DNA from: Ichthyophonus hoferi
Lineage: Eukaryota; Opisthokonta; Ichthyosporea; Ichthyophonida; Ichthyophonidae
DNA length: 64,000 bases
Assembly (NCBI GenBank): GCA_002751075.1
Contig: NAOQ01000131.1
Location: 42,841 to 106,840 of the forward strand
Direction of reading: 5' to 3'
In this document: positions 12,749-31,088 of the stretch, one piece after another
Layout of the letters: every line of letters begins with the position of its first letter
How positions within the stretch are numbered: position 1 is the stretch's first letter
Made by a program: the position numbers and the translations under genes
The notes under the pieces: model-generated
The model's input: the letters and a program-made list of their open reading frames with translations, nothing else
Told to the model about the DNA's origin: nothing
The model's database searches: none

Positions 12749-14651
12749 GGCAACATGCATACTGTTTTACCTAGTTGCAGATGCTATCCAAATAGGTGAT
12801 TCTTTGAGTTTTGGTAGCTACCGGATTATTTAAAATATTGATTTCATTGGCGCAAGTTATGGATAATAAAGCTCTTAGTTTGATGAATGCCGTCCATTTG
12901 AAGCGTCAACCTAGTCTAAGTAAATTCGGAATGGTACCATTAAGGATGTATATATGGGCACCTAAGATCTGTTTTATTTACCATAATTAATTACCTGATT
13001 TAATACAATGAAATTGGACCAGATCTTTAAAACATACAAGACTGGGTTTGAAGGACGTCTAAAAACTGTAACTCGATTTCACGGGAAGGGCAACATTGAG
13101 GGCTTAACACGCTTTATGATATGCAATAGTATTACATACCCAATTTTGTTAACAGTATTGGCCTATAGGACATCAGTTAAATAATCTCATCTAATTGTAT
13201 GAAAATGCAATCGCATAAGATTACCTAGAATAATCTTCATATATTTCCGGTGTTATGTTTTTATGGTCTTGTCCGCAAGTTTTATCTTGGTTTTTTGATT
13301 ATGTAATCATACATTTTAAATGTATTTTATGAATCTGTACATTAATACAGAATGCAACGTATGTATATGCCGGCGTGACGAATAATTAACTATTCTATAG
13401 TGCATATTTCTTGGTTATTTTGGCGAAAAAGCAAAAAATTCTATAAAAAAAATTCTATAAAAAAACAACTTGCGACCTATTGGACATCGTATTTCTTATG
13501 GTGTATTATGGTGTATTGATTGTATTGATTATTGGCTGTTAGTACACATTGAAAAGCTACAAATAAGCTAAGAAAATAATTACGATATATTATAGTTCCT
13601 TGGTGTAAGTATATTGAATATAGCATAGGCGTATGGAAAGGTTCGTGTTCTTAACTATGATTAAATATGGCCATACATGTGTACGTCACACATCTTACCA
13701 AAGTTATATATAGACCATATAAGGTATTCAGATGGTGTAGTGACGTAATCCTTAACCAGGGAGGAGAAATAAATAAACATAACCTGTATAGATAATATTA
13801 GTATTAGCTTTTAATTTGTAATACATATAGTATACCTTTATGTAAGTATCGGATAGTATACTATATGTATAGCAACCACCCTTAAAACCGCACCACAACC
13901 TCCTAATATAACAGGATACTTTACAGGAGTGGGCATAGTTATCTATTCCTGACACAAACAAGAGATTGAACATGGCCTTGGTAAGAAATATTAACGTGTA
14001 AGTTCCCACATTACCCACACCCACAACGATACTATTTAAAAAATAAATAGTAAGGCGTGCTGATCAAGGCGAACGTTATCCTGAATGTATATTGTTTTAT
14101 TCAAGCATCACCTTTTAAGGTTTCTCTTTACTTTCATGTTATGATAGAAAGAAAGAGGGTAAGGGAAAGGGGTGTATGTATGTTGATAAGGTTAGATCAC
14201 TTATGAGCTAATGGATGTTGATGTTGCTATAGGTATTTTAGTGATAATAGAGATCAGAGAGAGAGAGTAAATAATAAAAGAGAAAGAGGATAAGGATATG
14301 TGAGTGAAAAACGTGTATATCAAGTGCTTGTGTCTGATATATACATAAAACAAAAGGAAAAGAGAATGATGAAATGGGAATGTAATAGAAAGAAAGACGA
14401 AAAAAGAACCAAATAAATAAAAGGAAAGAGAGAACAAAAAGTTTACAGAAATAGAGAATAAAAAAGATATCAAAGAAGAAAGAAATATTTCTTTGTAATA
14501 GTACTGTTGAAAGGGAATGACAACAGATTGGGTGTTATTATATATCTTTAGGTTAACTATATACTTCACAATATCAAAATTCTTTGTATATTAGTGTTTC
14601 TGTTGTGGGTGTGGACCAATGAGCTATTTTATATATATGTATATGTATGAT

Positions 14652-14656
<5 letters not shown>

Positions 14657-14685
<29 letters not shown>
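14657..14685. repeat. (TG)n microsatellite
   Basis: Uninterrupted TG dinucleotides upstream of NUDT21. First clear long microsatellite of the window; many follow downstream. Confidence 0.9.
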
Positions 14686-14687
<2 letters not shown>

Positions 14688-14858
14688 GGGTATATGCACA
14701 TATCTGATGGGTGTGCACGCGTGAACATATACCTATTTTAAATGTAACATATATATGTTGATATAAGCATAGTAGAGGTATCAATCAACCCTTAAAAAGG
14801 GAAGAACACCTATTGGATGACCGAACAGTTTTAAAAGCTAAAACCAATCATCTATCAG

Positions 14859-20713
<5,855 letters not shown>

Positions 20714-20800
20714 TGCTTTTAAATTTTTTAAAATATTCTCTCTCACTCCCTTTCCTTACACACAAGTATATAAGTATACAATATGCAACCATGTTGAATG

Positions 20801-20806
20801 AATAAA
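20801..20806 (+). terminator. Polyadenylation signal AATAAA of NUDT21
   Basis: AATAAA 88 nt past the NUDT21 stop codon, the first canonical hexamer downstream. Confidence 0.6.
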
Positions 20807-21619
20807 CTTAGAATACATTGCTGTTGATTGCTTTTATCACAAGGGACAATATTTAGATTGAATTATCCGTGTATATATTATACAGTTAGGTACTCTTCAT
20901 TATACCCCGTGGACTTATCACACTATCAGCCATAGTCACATATTTTCTATCTGTACCACCAGTCTATTTTTATCCCTATTTCTCCTCATGATGGTCAGCA
21001 ATAGCTTTGCCCTGACCTGTGCCTGTAAGGTTATTGGTGGTAGGGCTAGCAATATATATTTTATCACATTGTGTGGTAAGGTTATAATAATACAACGGCA
21101 GGTCAATCTAAACAATTCAATGATATGGTAAACATTGGAGAGCCTCACTGTATGTATAATTAATATTTTTAAATGTTTCATATGCCTGTGTGTTGCACTA
21201 AACATGGATACGTTTGAGATTAGCTATAATTTATATAGCACCTGAAGGGTCTAGCTCCTGCTTTTCCTGTTGCATGGCCACTAAAATGGTATTTTATCAT
21301 TGTGGTGAATGTAAAACGAATAGCCTTGTAACGATGTAGATATATAATGGCAGTAAATAGATGAGTAGAAAGATGTTGAGTTGCCACACCTTCTTTTTGG
21401 TTGTATAGCTAGCTCTATTACACCTCCCTCTATCTTTTCTTATTCGCTTCTGTTAGTTATACAATCATGCATGCAATAAAGAAAATCCTGCATGGGTATC
21501 ATTAAATTTACCAACTTAATATATATCTCCTCAGATTTGTCAATGTTAGATTAGCATCATAATCACATAATGCAGGTAGTATAGTATATAGGTATAACGG
21601 GTTTAAAGACAACTAAGGT

Positions 21620-21643
21620 ATTAAACAGCTTTTGCTGTTTAAT
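21620..21643. repeat. Perfect inverted repeat, 10-bp stem, TTTT loop
   Basis: attaaacagc, tttt, gctgtttaat. A hairpin in intergenic DNA about 0.9 kb after NUDT21. No terminator role is expected in a eukaryote. Confidence 0.8.
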
Positions 21644-23673
21644 CTACATCAGTAGATATCATACCTATCATTAGGTTAGTCTGGAGAGTGTCCGGTGCTG
21701 TGATATTAAATACACCCATGTAAACATATATACATACGTATATGTATTTATAATATACTAGAATTATGTTTTTGTTGCTGGATGTATGCATACTTGAACT
21801 ATGTTTATTTATCAATGTTATTTTCCGTACCTTACGTTCTATGGCTATTTCTGATCCAATGCACCTCTATCAACAATACCATAATGGTTAATTTCTAATT
21901 TCTACAGTGTTACCATATTAAGCATAATGGTAACAACATGTTCCGTATTACTATAATAGTTCATACTATATTTTGCTCTCTAGTCTTATATAATGTTGCT
22001 TTTAAAAAAAATGAGAGTTACCTATACGAAATGTTTCTAATAACTCGAGGGTAGTACAGACACAACGATATCAGCCTGTATTGTAGTCGCTATCTAATCT
22101 ATTCTGCATGGCAGCTGATAATGTAAGCAATGAAGAACGACCAGTATCTTGAATGGACGGACTTAGCACTGGCTTTGTAAATATACATGTTAGTGATAAA
22201 ATACTTCATGAAAAGCCATCCGGCATATTACACTTGAAGCTTGCTCGCCAATAGTTATGCTGCATATGGCAACAGCTTTCGACATTTCCCCAATAAAATT
22301 TCCATATTATAGTGTGTCAGCCTGATCTTCATGTATCACTGACACACAGTAATTTTTTTTCTTGTTTATTTTGTATACATACATATCATAGGATGTACAA
22401 AGTGATGTATTATAATAAATACATATACCATTCTAAGATTCTACAGTACTGATCTCGTCAAGGTAAAATGCGTTCGAGTTGAATAAAATACCTGGGTGAT
22501 ATGAAGCCAATCCAAAGTTAGTATCTTCATCCAATAATGAAATTCTTCTAGGGTCCAAATAGTTGAGAGAACGATTGCTTCTATTGGTTGTATTAAAAAT
22601 AAATCTATTGGACGTTTAACAATGCGAATCATTAAAAATATGTTCTAGTTAAAATGCAATCTCAATATCCATTATCTTTTAAAAAATTAATCATTTATAA
22701 ATTATAATTTAATTTTAACTATTTTAGGTATTTATTTTTTTACTGTAATAAATATATTTGTTTATAACTTATTTATTATTACTTTTGCAAAAAATGTGTT
22801 TAATAATACCAGTGATTCGAGTAGTGCTCTGAAGAGTCATTTTGTAGCAAGCGAGTCAATCAACACGAGTCGCAAAACAAAAGATCTAAATTATGCGCAG
22901 CAATTTAAATACGGGATAATAAATTATATAAGTAATATTAAACCAATGATATGTTTTAAATAGTTAATTAATGTAGCATTAAAGACGATTAAGATTTATT
23001 AATTAAATTCACAACACAGTTTTAACCCCATTTTATGCGTTAAATATGGTTAAATATAGTTATTCTAATAATTATTTAATTAAAAATTAAAAATACGCGT
23101 GTATATATATGGATCACGCTTACATATCCTTCTGTTATCCCTTTGGTAGTAAAGTGGGAGTTTAGTGTTTTTGTTATTGTCTTAGAAGTTGTGGAAAACA
23201 AATTGGGAGATTTTCGCACGTTTTATTGCGTCATTTCCGTTTTGTTATTGTTGTTGATGTCAACTGTTTGTACAAGTGATTGACATCGTAGAAATTAATA
23301 ATAAATTCGACTAACATAACCTCCTGTATGCTGCCCTTTTTATTCTTATTGTTCATTTTTTTTTCTAAATAGACAAGGGAGTAATTGTGGCAAGAGAAAA
23401 GAAAGGAGCGAGTTCTATCTAAGGCCCTTGATATATTCTTTTTAGTCATTGACATTCAGTGATTGCTGAGAGCATATAGTTGAAACTCAATGTAAAGTAA
23501 ACAAGAACATTGATATATATATATATATATAGATATATATATATATATATACTTATATATTTATGAAATAATTACCTATACATAGACACTGGCTACCGGA
23601 GCCAGGTACTTACCGGCCAGTATATACAGGATAAGTGTATGAAGGGATCTTTGTGCCAAGTCAATTCCTGCAT

Positions 23674-26600
23674 ATGAAACAAACAATGTCTATCCATATT
23701 CCTGTAGGCCCAGGCTTAGAGAAACTTACCGACCGTTTTTTCTTGTTTAGTAAAATACAACAGGTGTGTTGGTTTGTCTTATTACTTCACTGTGCATGTA
23801 CATGTGTATTGATATAAGGTATGTGTGGTTGTTATTGTTTATACCAATTAATCTATCTATATTAATTTCTGTTTCTTTCAACTACTTACCACTTATTGAC
23901 CTTATATGCTTTTTATTGTTTCTGATCTCATTTTTATAGTCTTATCCAATCTACGTTATAGTGCTAATTATACCATAGTTAGTATATCACAATATCACTA
24001 CTCTGTATACTGGTATATGCAACCTTCATGTTTCATATTTCTTATCTTTCGTTTAACATAATACATAGTATACTGGTATGTACGATATTATGTTGCTATT
24101 CACCAATTCTTCCTAATAGAGGATAATCGAGGGGACAGTTGAATACAGTATTGATATTAATTATGCATGCTATGTATTGACATCAACTCATCTCATATCC
24201 TTCATATAACCTTTACCTCTTTCTCACTCTATTTTATATTTATAATCGGTCTTTTCCCCTTCCCTTTTCCTCAGTTCTACTAGGTTTCGGTTAATGTTGA
24301 TAATTATTCATAATTCTCTAGTGTATTGTATACTGTATGTAGAGTGATATATAATGCTGTTTTAATTTAAATATGCACGTACTCTCAACCATTAGCATTG
24401 CAAGGCTTCACTTTGTCTTTAGTAATAATAGAAATCTTACAGTAGTAATTATATTCTAAGCAGGTGTATCTAGATATATAGTTATATACTATAGCTCTGG
24501 GGCAAGATCTCCTTCCCCCTCTCTCCCCTCTACCTCTTTATTACCACATACAGATGATAATAGAGGATAACAAATGCTAATATATTGTATCTAGATGCAC
24601 ATTTAAATCACCAAGCATACTTAGTATACAGAGCTATGTTTTATGTTTTGATTGCAGGAAAAAGAGTTGTACTACATTTTTATTTTTAAAGATAGGCTCT
24701 AATAGGAGCAGACATGATAAGAAGTCACAGTGAAATAACCAAGCTAATATTTTCTTTTCCTTTTCTCCCAGGTTCAGTCTTCTCAGGCCGACCCATATAA
24801 GGCTATTAAATCTGCTGATATAACACGTGACACTGCCCCTCAACATGAACGAATAGTATCTAAGGATAACACCAAAGTCATGATTTCATTGGCATCTGGT
24901 GGGGTGGCTGGGGCTTGTGCAAAGTCTGTGATTGCACCATTAGAGCTGGTTAAAATTATGTTTCAGATAACCAATAAGAAATTCTCAGTGATGGTAAGTT
25001 CCGTATATATGTTTATGAATAAACGTGTATGACTGGCTATAATTGTAAAGATATTTCAATACGTTCATTTGAGCTTAAGCGTATGTATATGTTTGTATGT
25101 ATGGTATTGTCTTGTATGGTATTGTCTTGTATGGTATTGCATTTTATGATATTGTATTACTACATTCTATTGTATTATTGGTAGATTATATGATATGATA
25201 TAGTATGATATTGTGTTATAATGCAATGCCTACCTCCAGACATACTCTATGTAGTATTTCCCACAATGACTGATTTTGAGCCAATAACAAACAGGAAGCC
25301 TTTCGCACTGTGCGGCGAGTATATCACGAAGAAGGGGCTAGAGCACTATGGAGAGGAAACACGGCAACCATGGTATGTTACCATGGTTGCCAGGATGATT
25401 GGCGCATTATTAATGATATATTTTACACTTTATATATATAAGTACGCTTTCCGTGGTTGCATTTAATTCCTCCGATTGGACAATTTTATGTGGCCAATCA
25501 ATAGAGCATATCACTGGCTTCGTTCTCTACCCCTGATTGGTATAGAGAAATACCAATATAGATTGTTATTTTCAATACTTCTAAATTGATATTTTGTCCT
25601 ACTATATGCTAATAATGACCAGCCAATTATTTGCTTTTTACGCAGGTTACTCTAAGTGCATCTCATTAGCCCTATCCAATTGTTTTCATGCATCAAGGTG
25701 TAGCTTTAGAAATTTAACTACTAAATCAAAATCATTCACATATTCAAAATGACATACTTTGATTGGTCAGTCTTAAGAGTCAATAAAAACTACGTACTTT
25801 TCAGCCCCTAACAATAGGCCACTTATCACTTACATAATTATATATAAATTAACATGCCTGATAACCCTCCTATCCTGTTAGGCCCGTATCATTCCCTTTG
25901 CCGCCATCCAGTTCACCTCGCATGAACACTATTCCTATCTATTACGCAACAGTGACGATCACCTGACTCCCGCTAAACGATTCATAGCTGGGGCACTGGC
26001 AGGGGCCACAGGTAGGTTGTGATTGGTGGTGGGTTTATATGATACATTCTGTCTAATACAATTGCGTGCTTATCGTTTTTCTTACCCTCTCTCTCTCTCT
26101 CCTTCTCTCTCTTTTACTGTTATCATTTCTCTTTTCTTTAACCGTTCCCATTATCTCTCCTTAGTGTAATAATACCCTTTTAATCTTGCTCTTGTACATC
26201 TGTATTAGGATTTCCTTTAGATATATATATATATAGTGTATTCTATAAGCCTTGGCAGTAATATTTTAACTACCACAACCCATTGGCCAAAACAATTGTT
26301 GCATTTCTTCTTCTATTTTTTCTTTTATACTTAATTACTTCTTTCTCGTATTTATAAGCTCTAAGTTGGTATACATATACGTGTGTATGTATATGTATGT
26401 GTGCACACTTCTCTTACTCTATACCTCTCTCTCCCTCTCTATACATATCTATAGCTACTACCTGCACTTACCCATTGGACTTAATGAGAGCTCGGCTAGC
26501 TGTTCATAGGCACAATGGTATAATAGACGGCCTAAGGACGTTGAGACAAGAAGGTCAGTGTGATGATGTATAGATAAGTACTTATTAGATATATGTGTAT

Positions 26601-28858
26601 GTATCTATGTGTGTATATATGTATGTGTATGTATATATATGTGTATATATGTATGTGTATATATATATATGTGTGTGTATGTATGTGTATGTGTATGTAT
26701 GTGTATGTGTATATATGTATGTATGTATATATATGACGTAGTGATTAGCTATTAATATTGTCTGTCTAATTTGTAGTATAGTGTATCATATGATATGGTA
26801 TAAAGTAATGTAATGTAATATGGCATAATATAATCAAATATGATACAATACACTACGATATAGTATAATATAATTCAAGAGAATTTAATATTGTATAGTA
26901 TAGTATAGTATGATATAATATAATATAGTATAATATATAATAACATTGTATAATATAGTAAAGTATGGTATGATATAATAGAAATAGAACCTACTATCAA
27001 AGTCTATTTTTATTTTCCACTATGGTTGGCTTTCTTGTCTTTCTCTTTCTCTCTCTCTCGTTCTTTCTCTCTTTCCCCCCCTCTCCCTCTCCTCTCTTCC
27101 TCTCAGTTTCCTCTCTCTCTAACCACCCCTCTACCCTATACAGGTCTGTGGGTATTCTACCGAGGTCTTAAGCCTACCCTAGTGGGTATCATCCCCTATG
27201 CAGGGACGTCCTTCTTAACCTATGAGCTACTGGGAGCTACCATTACCCAGTACTACAACATTCCCGAGATTAGTGTAGGGCAGAGGCTGGTACGTTGTGG
27301 TTATATGTATGACGCATGTATGCAAGGTTCTGCTCCTGCATCTGCCTCTCTCTCTTCCTCTCTCTCTCTATACCCTAGCACACATCCTTTCTTTCTTTCT
27401 CTGTCAGTCTGTCTTTCTGCCGGCCTATCTATGCATCTATATAACATACTCCACTCCCCCCATGCCCTACGTATTATCTGGTTCTAAATAATATAGTATA
27501 TACTATATACCGTATACTATATAGCACAGGCTTTAACCCCTACCCTTTATTCTATGTAGAGCCTAGGACCAGGCTAGTATTTTGTTGTGTATGTGATGGT
27601 TCTTTTATGATATGACACATATATATAGGTTAACTAGTCATCGTTATAGTTATATACTTGTACTGATAGGAATCATGCCAATGGAAAAAATAGTTTGATA
27701 ATATTTTACTGCATTGGACCATATATCAAGGATATATTTTATTATACCTTATTATACCTTATTATACCTTACCATTTTTTATTATATCTCATTATATGCA
27801 CTTTCTCCTACCCTATTGTGACACTAGCCCCACCCTTTCTCACCCTCTCCCCCCTTCTCCCTCCTCCTCCAGCTATGCGGTGCAGTGGCGGGCCTTACGG
27901 GACAGTCTCTCTCTTACCCTCTAGATATAGTTCGTCGTCGTATGCAGACAGACGGCCACGCCACGGAGCGCAAATATTACACCGTACTACAGGTATTCAG
28001 GCAGTTCTGATTACTTACTTGCTACATATATGTGTGTATTTATTAGCACATTATTACCTTGGAGATATATTATAAACTAGATAGTTTATTGGCCATGTTA
28101 TTTTAACAATGCATTATGCGTGGTTTTCATTTTATAAAGTAAATGTGTTTGGCTGCTTATATCTGCAATATGGGCTATGTTTGATAGATTTAGGGCTGGC
28201 TATATTCAATTTAAATTTAAGGTCAATAATCATATTGGATTGGTTGTGTAGTGATCTTATATGGCATAGAATAGGAAAGGCGAATCTTGTGGCTATTTAA
28301 TTGGCTAACTAGGTATTGTCAGTTGGATAATAAGATATAGTATAGCGTGATATTATATTATATGATATTATATCATGCCACACTCTACCATATTATATAT
28401 TGTCATTTATTATCACTATTGCTATTACTATTCGTGCTTTCCTTACTATAAACCGTTCATGTGATAGTAGCACTTAATGGCCTACAGATCAGTGCTAGTG
28501 TTATCCTTAGACTGTTACTATATATCAACCCAAACCATAACATATACACAAATACATGCATGCATACCTACATACATGCATACATACATACATACATACA
28601 TACATACATACATACATACATACATACACACATACATGTATACACACATACACACATGCAAGCTATACATACACATACTAATGCATCTTTCTTCCTATTA
28701 CCTAGACGATACGACTTGTAATGAATGAACAGGGATGGAGAGGGATGTATAAAGGACTCTCTCTGAACTGGATCAAGGGCCCTGTGGCTGTGGCGATTAG
28801 TTTTACGATGTATGACACAGTTTCGAAATATCTTAAACGGCATATAGTAGACAACTGA
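23674..28858 (+). CDS. SLC25A42: Mitochondrial carrier, SLC25A42-like coenzyme A transporter, 8 exons, 345 aa
   Basis: Exons: 23674-23763, 24772-24993, 25295-25372, 25882-26011, 26455-26553, 27144-27289, 27873-27992, 28706-28858 (stop TGA). Phases agree; human SLC25A42 is 318 aa. Known: the protein exchanges CoA and dephospho-CoA for adenine nucleotides across the inner mitochondrial membrane. Seen: three carrier repeats with signature PLELVK (86-91), YPLDLMRAR (from 179) and YPLDIVRRR (from 270), plus [41 protein letters not shown] and [14 protein letters not shown]. These fit SLC25A42 better than SLC25A16 as I remember them. ATG 23674 is the first in frame after a TAA at 23632-23634. Exon 1 is less certain, being supported only by phase and splice site. 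The donor of exon 25295-25372 lies in a perfect hairpin. The nearest AATAAA is 29357-29362. Confidence 0.92.
25099..25141 (+). repeat. Short tandem repeat, about 15-bp unit, nearly three copies
   Basis: The unit ttgtatggtattgtc recurs in the carrier intron before exon 25295-25372. Confidence 0.75.
25363..25391 (+). promoter_or_regulatory. Perfect hairpin spanning a 5' splice site of the carrier gene
   Basis: ggcaaccatgg (25363-25373), loop tatgtta, ccatggttgcc (25381-25391). The stem covers the last ten exon bases and the first intron base; the remaining donor bases (tatgt) fall in the loop. The pairing is seen directly. A role in splicing is inference. Confidence 0.7.
26583..26735. repeat. 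Compound (GTAT)/(TATATG)n microsatellite
   Basis: Interrupted GTAT and TATA units in a carrier intron, followed by a long AT-rich stretch of TATAG-like units to about 26980. Confidence 0.85.
27030..27143 (+). repeat. CT-rich tract forming the polypyrimidine region before exon 27144
   Basis: An expanded CT/CCCT tract runs almost to the acceptor of carrier exon 27144-27289. It is unusually long for a polypyrimidine tract. Confidence 0.7.
28577..28627. repeat. (CATA)n microsatellite
   Basis: Pure CATA tetranucleotides in the last carrier intron, ending about 80 bp before the final exon. Confidence 0.9.
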
Positions 28859-30440
28859 AGAATGATTATTAATTTATTAATAATAATAATTAATTACGCC
28901 CTCTGGTTGATAAAACTATCAAGTTATTTTATACCATTATATTACATTATGGTATAATTTATTGTATTATAATATATTATAGTATATTATAGTATAGTAC
29001 AGTATAGTATATTATATCGTTATGGTGTACTCCGTTGTATTGTATAGTAGTGTATTATATTATTGCTAAAGCGTATGTTCTGTATATGTTATCTAAGCTA
29101 TAGGCATGTAGACAGGATTTTGTATGAATTGCTACCTGAATGCAACCAAGGTGTAGGTGTGTTGTGCTATGTTTTCCAAGGAGTTTAACACACTTTAATA
29201 AGGATCTCTGATTGGTTCATTATAATGTCCATCTTTTATATGATGTTAATTAGTTGTCATTACACTGTGAATAAGATAAGTTATGGGTTATCTTCGACCT
29301 ACTGGTTCATTATAATATCTATCTTTTATATGCTGTGCTAATTGGATAATTTTGGTAATAAAAACACAACTCCACTGGATTGGGTTATTAAATTTTATTT
29401 CTTGTAATTCAATCAGTCATATTGGTATACATGACAGGTATCCAATATGACTGTGTTGCATTCTACATAAACATAAAATAGTTTTCTTCACATATATAGA
29501 TATATTGATAACTATACCGATACTATCATATTTAATCTCCTTATTACGTCAAATCACTATGCTTTTTAATGGCTGGTAATGTGGCACTAATTATCATTGG
29601 CTATACTCGAACTCCGTTCCACCTATGCCAATAGCTATGAAGTATTATATCTGAAAATCAGACTTGCAACAACGTATATATAAAATACATATATTACGTA
29701 TTACGATGATATTGTAAGTGTAACTCATGCCAGATGATCTATATATTTATAGTTATTGTGCACTCCTAATTACTAAACTTACTAATTATTGGCACAATGT
29801 CAGATATCACTTGTACCAGTACCATTCATTGGTCTTTGCGTAAATGCAATTAAATGTAGAGGTAAGTGATTAAGACATGTATAGTATAGACACTTAGAGC
29901 ATATTCAACTTTATGATCATCAGCCCGCGTGCAACCAGTTGCATACATATACACATATATATATACTTTGCGGCATTATATATATCTGACCTGACATGAC
30001 TAACTACACTTACTGATTGGTCCATTACAATTAGTTCCTAAACTATTCGTACAGTAAATCTAGAATCAGCAACGGAAAATAAATAATTGTAAGATATAGG
30101 AGGCATAGGAGATGGGAGGGAAGTGGAGTGGCATTTCCAGCACAAAACATTGGGTAAAAGGCACTGTAACATTAATATGAATGAGGTTAAAGAGAGACAG
30201 GAGGATAAGCTGTTGGCAAATTTGTTCTAAAATAAAAAATTCCGTATGTATATACAGATATATAAAATATATGTTTGGTCTTGGGTGTAACCCAATGAAA
30301 CTATACGGATAGGATGGTCCGCTCCAATCCAAAAAATACTCGCTACACTACAATACACATGCATTGTATGCATTGTAGCTATAGGCACCTATGACATGCC
30401 CTACGTAGTAGGTGTATAGTTGAATTATGATGAAGGATAG

Positions 30441-30468
30441 TATGTATGTTTGTATGTATGTATGTATG
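30441..30468. repeat. (TATG)n microsatellite
   Basis: Tandem TATG/TGTA units with one interruption in the convergent intergenic region. Confidence 0.85.
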
Positions 30469-30550
30469 CTGTGTAGTAGTAACAAAGTAATCACCACGAT
30501 GGTAGGATATATGATTAGTCGGCATAAGAAAGAATAATATTTGATTGGAG

Positions 30551-30792
30551 ATAATATAATATAATATATATGAAGTCCAATAGGAAGGTCTGGAAAAAAC
30601 AGGGCTAAGAAGGAAATCCATTACGTCAGACACTGCAGTAGCCAATCCAATGCGTTCCCGCGCTTATTATTCTAATATAATATAATATATATGGAGTCCA
30701 ATAGGACGGCTAGGAAAACCAGGACCAAAAAGGAAATCCCCTACGTCAGACATTGCAGTAGCCAATCCAATGCGTTCCCGCGCTTACTATTC
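30551..30792. promoter_or_regulatory. Tandem duplicate (about 120 bp x2) with CRE-, CCAAT- and E2F-like sites
   Basis: Copy 1 is about 30551-30671 and copy 2 about 30672-30792, roughly 90 percent alike by eye. Both contain tacgtca (CRE/ATF-like), two close CCAAT pentamers (gccaatccaat) and ttcccgcg (E2F-like). The block from cagtagcc to cgctta is identical in the two. The regulatory reading is inferred from motif content; the duplication is seen directly. Confidence 0.55.
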
Positions 30793-30872
30793 CGATATCT
30801 TATACTAACGGATGTCGAATACATATATATAGTGTATTACATTATTACATCGTATAGTTGTAGCTGTAGCTA

Positions 30873-30899
30873 TGGTTGTGGTTGTGGTTGTGGTTGTGA
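30873..30899. repeat. (GGTTGT)n repeat
   Basis: About four GGTTGT units immediately after the duplicated promoter-like block. Confidence 0.8.
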
Positions 30900-31088
30900 T
30901 TGTGGTTCTGTCTACTTTTACTTAAATACTATCTAAGGGTAAAACGCATTATATCATATTTACCTATTTGTTCAGATTAATAATGGGATAATGGGGTCAT
31001 CAAGTGAAAAAAAACATATATATTCTATCCCATGCAGGTCCATTGTACAAGATCAATGGTCGCTACGGTAACGGTTACGACCAATCAA

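Larger units (their letters stand above)
12714..14858. other. Region between peroxidase and first found NUDT21 exon
   Basis: Holds the peroxidase 3' end and presumably the NUDT21 promoter and first coding exon, which I could not identify. A purine-rich stretch runs at about 14140-14480 (AGAAA/GAGA-like), followed by a (TG)n tract. A 58-codon open frame at 13008-13184 has no recognisable domain. Confidence 0.5.
20714..23673. other. Intergenic region between NUDT21 and the mitochondrial carrier
   Basis: NUDT21 3' UTR, then AT-rich DNA with no recognisable coding exon. It contains a perfect short hairpin at 21620-21643 and a (TA)n tract at about 23513-23551. The promoter of the carrier gene should be near the right-hand end. 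Confidence 0.5.
28859..31088. other. Intergenic region between convergent carrier and CK1 genes
   Basis: Both neighbours end here, so no promoter for either is expected. The region holds a (TATG)n tract (30441-30468), a tandemly duplicated promoter-like block (about 30551-30792) and a (GGTTGT)n tract (30873-30899). I see no convincing coding exon. Confidence 0.55.

Noticed and set aside
13008-13184. 58-codon ORF beginning MKLDQIFKTYKTG
   Set aside because: It has balanced composition but no recognised domain, no homology I recall and no splice link to NUDT21. Its length is within chance for this DNA.
14201-14569. 122-codon minus-strand ORF rich in Ser, Phe and Leu
   Set aside because: A low-complexity reading of the purine-rich strand without stops, not a gene.
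28577-28627. Regularly repeated units considered as a CRISPR array
   Set aside because: A pure tetranucleotide microsatellite without spacers, in a eukaryotic intron.
28461-28843. Repetitive Tyr-Ile-His ORFs on both strands
   Set aside because: Translation of the (CATA)n microsatellite.
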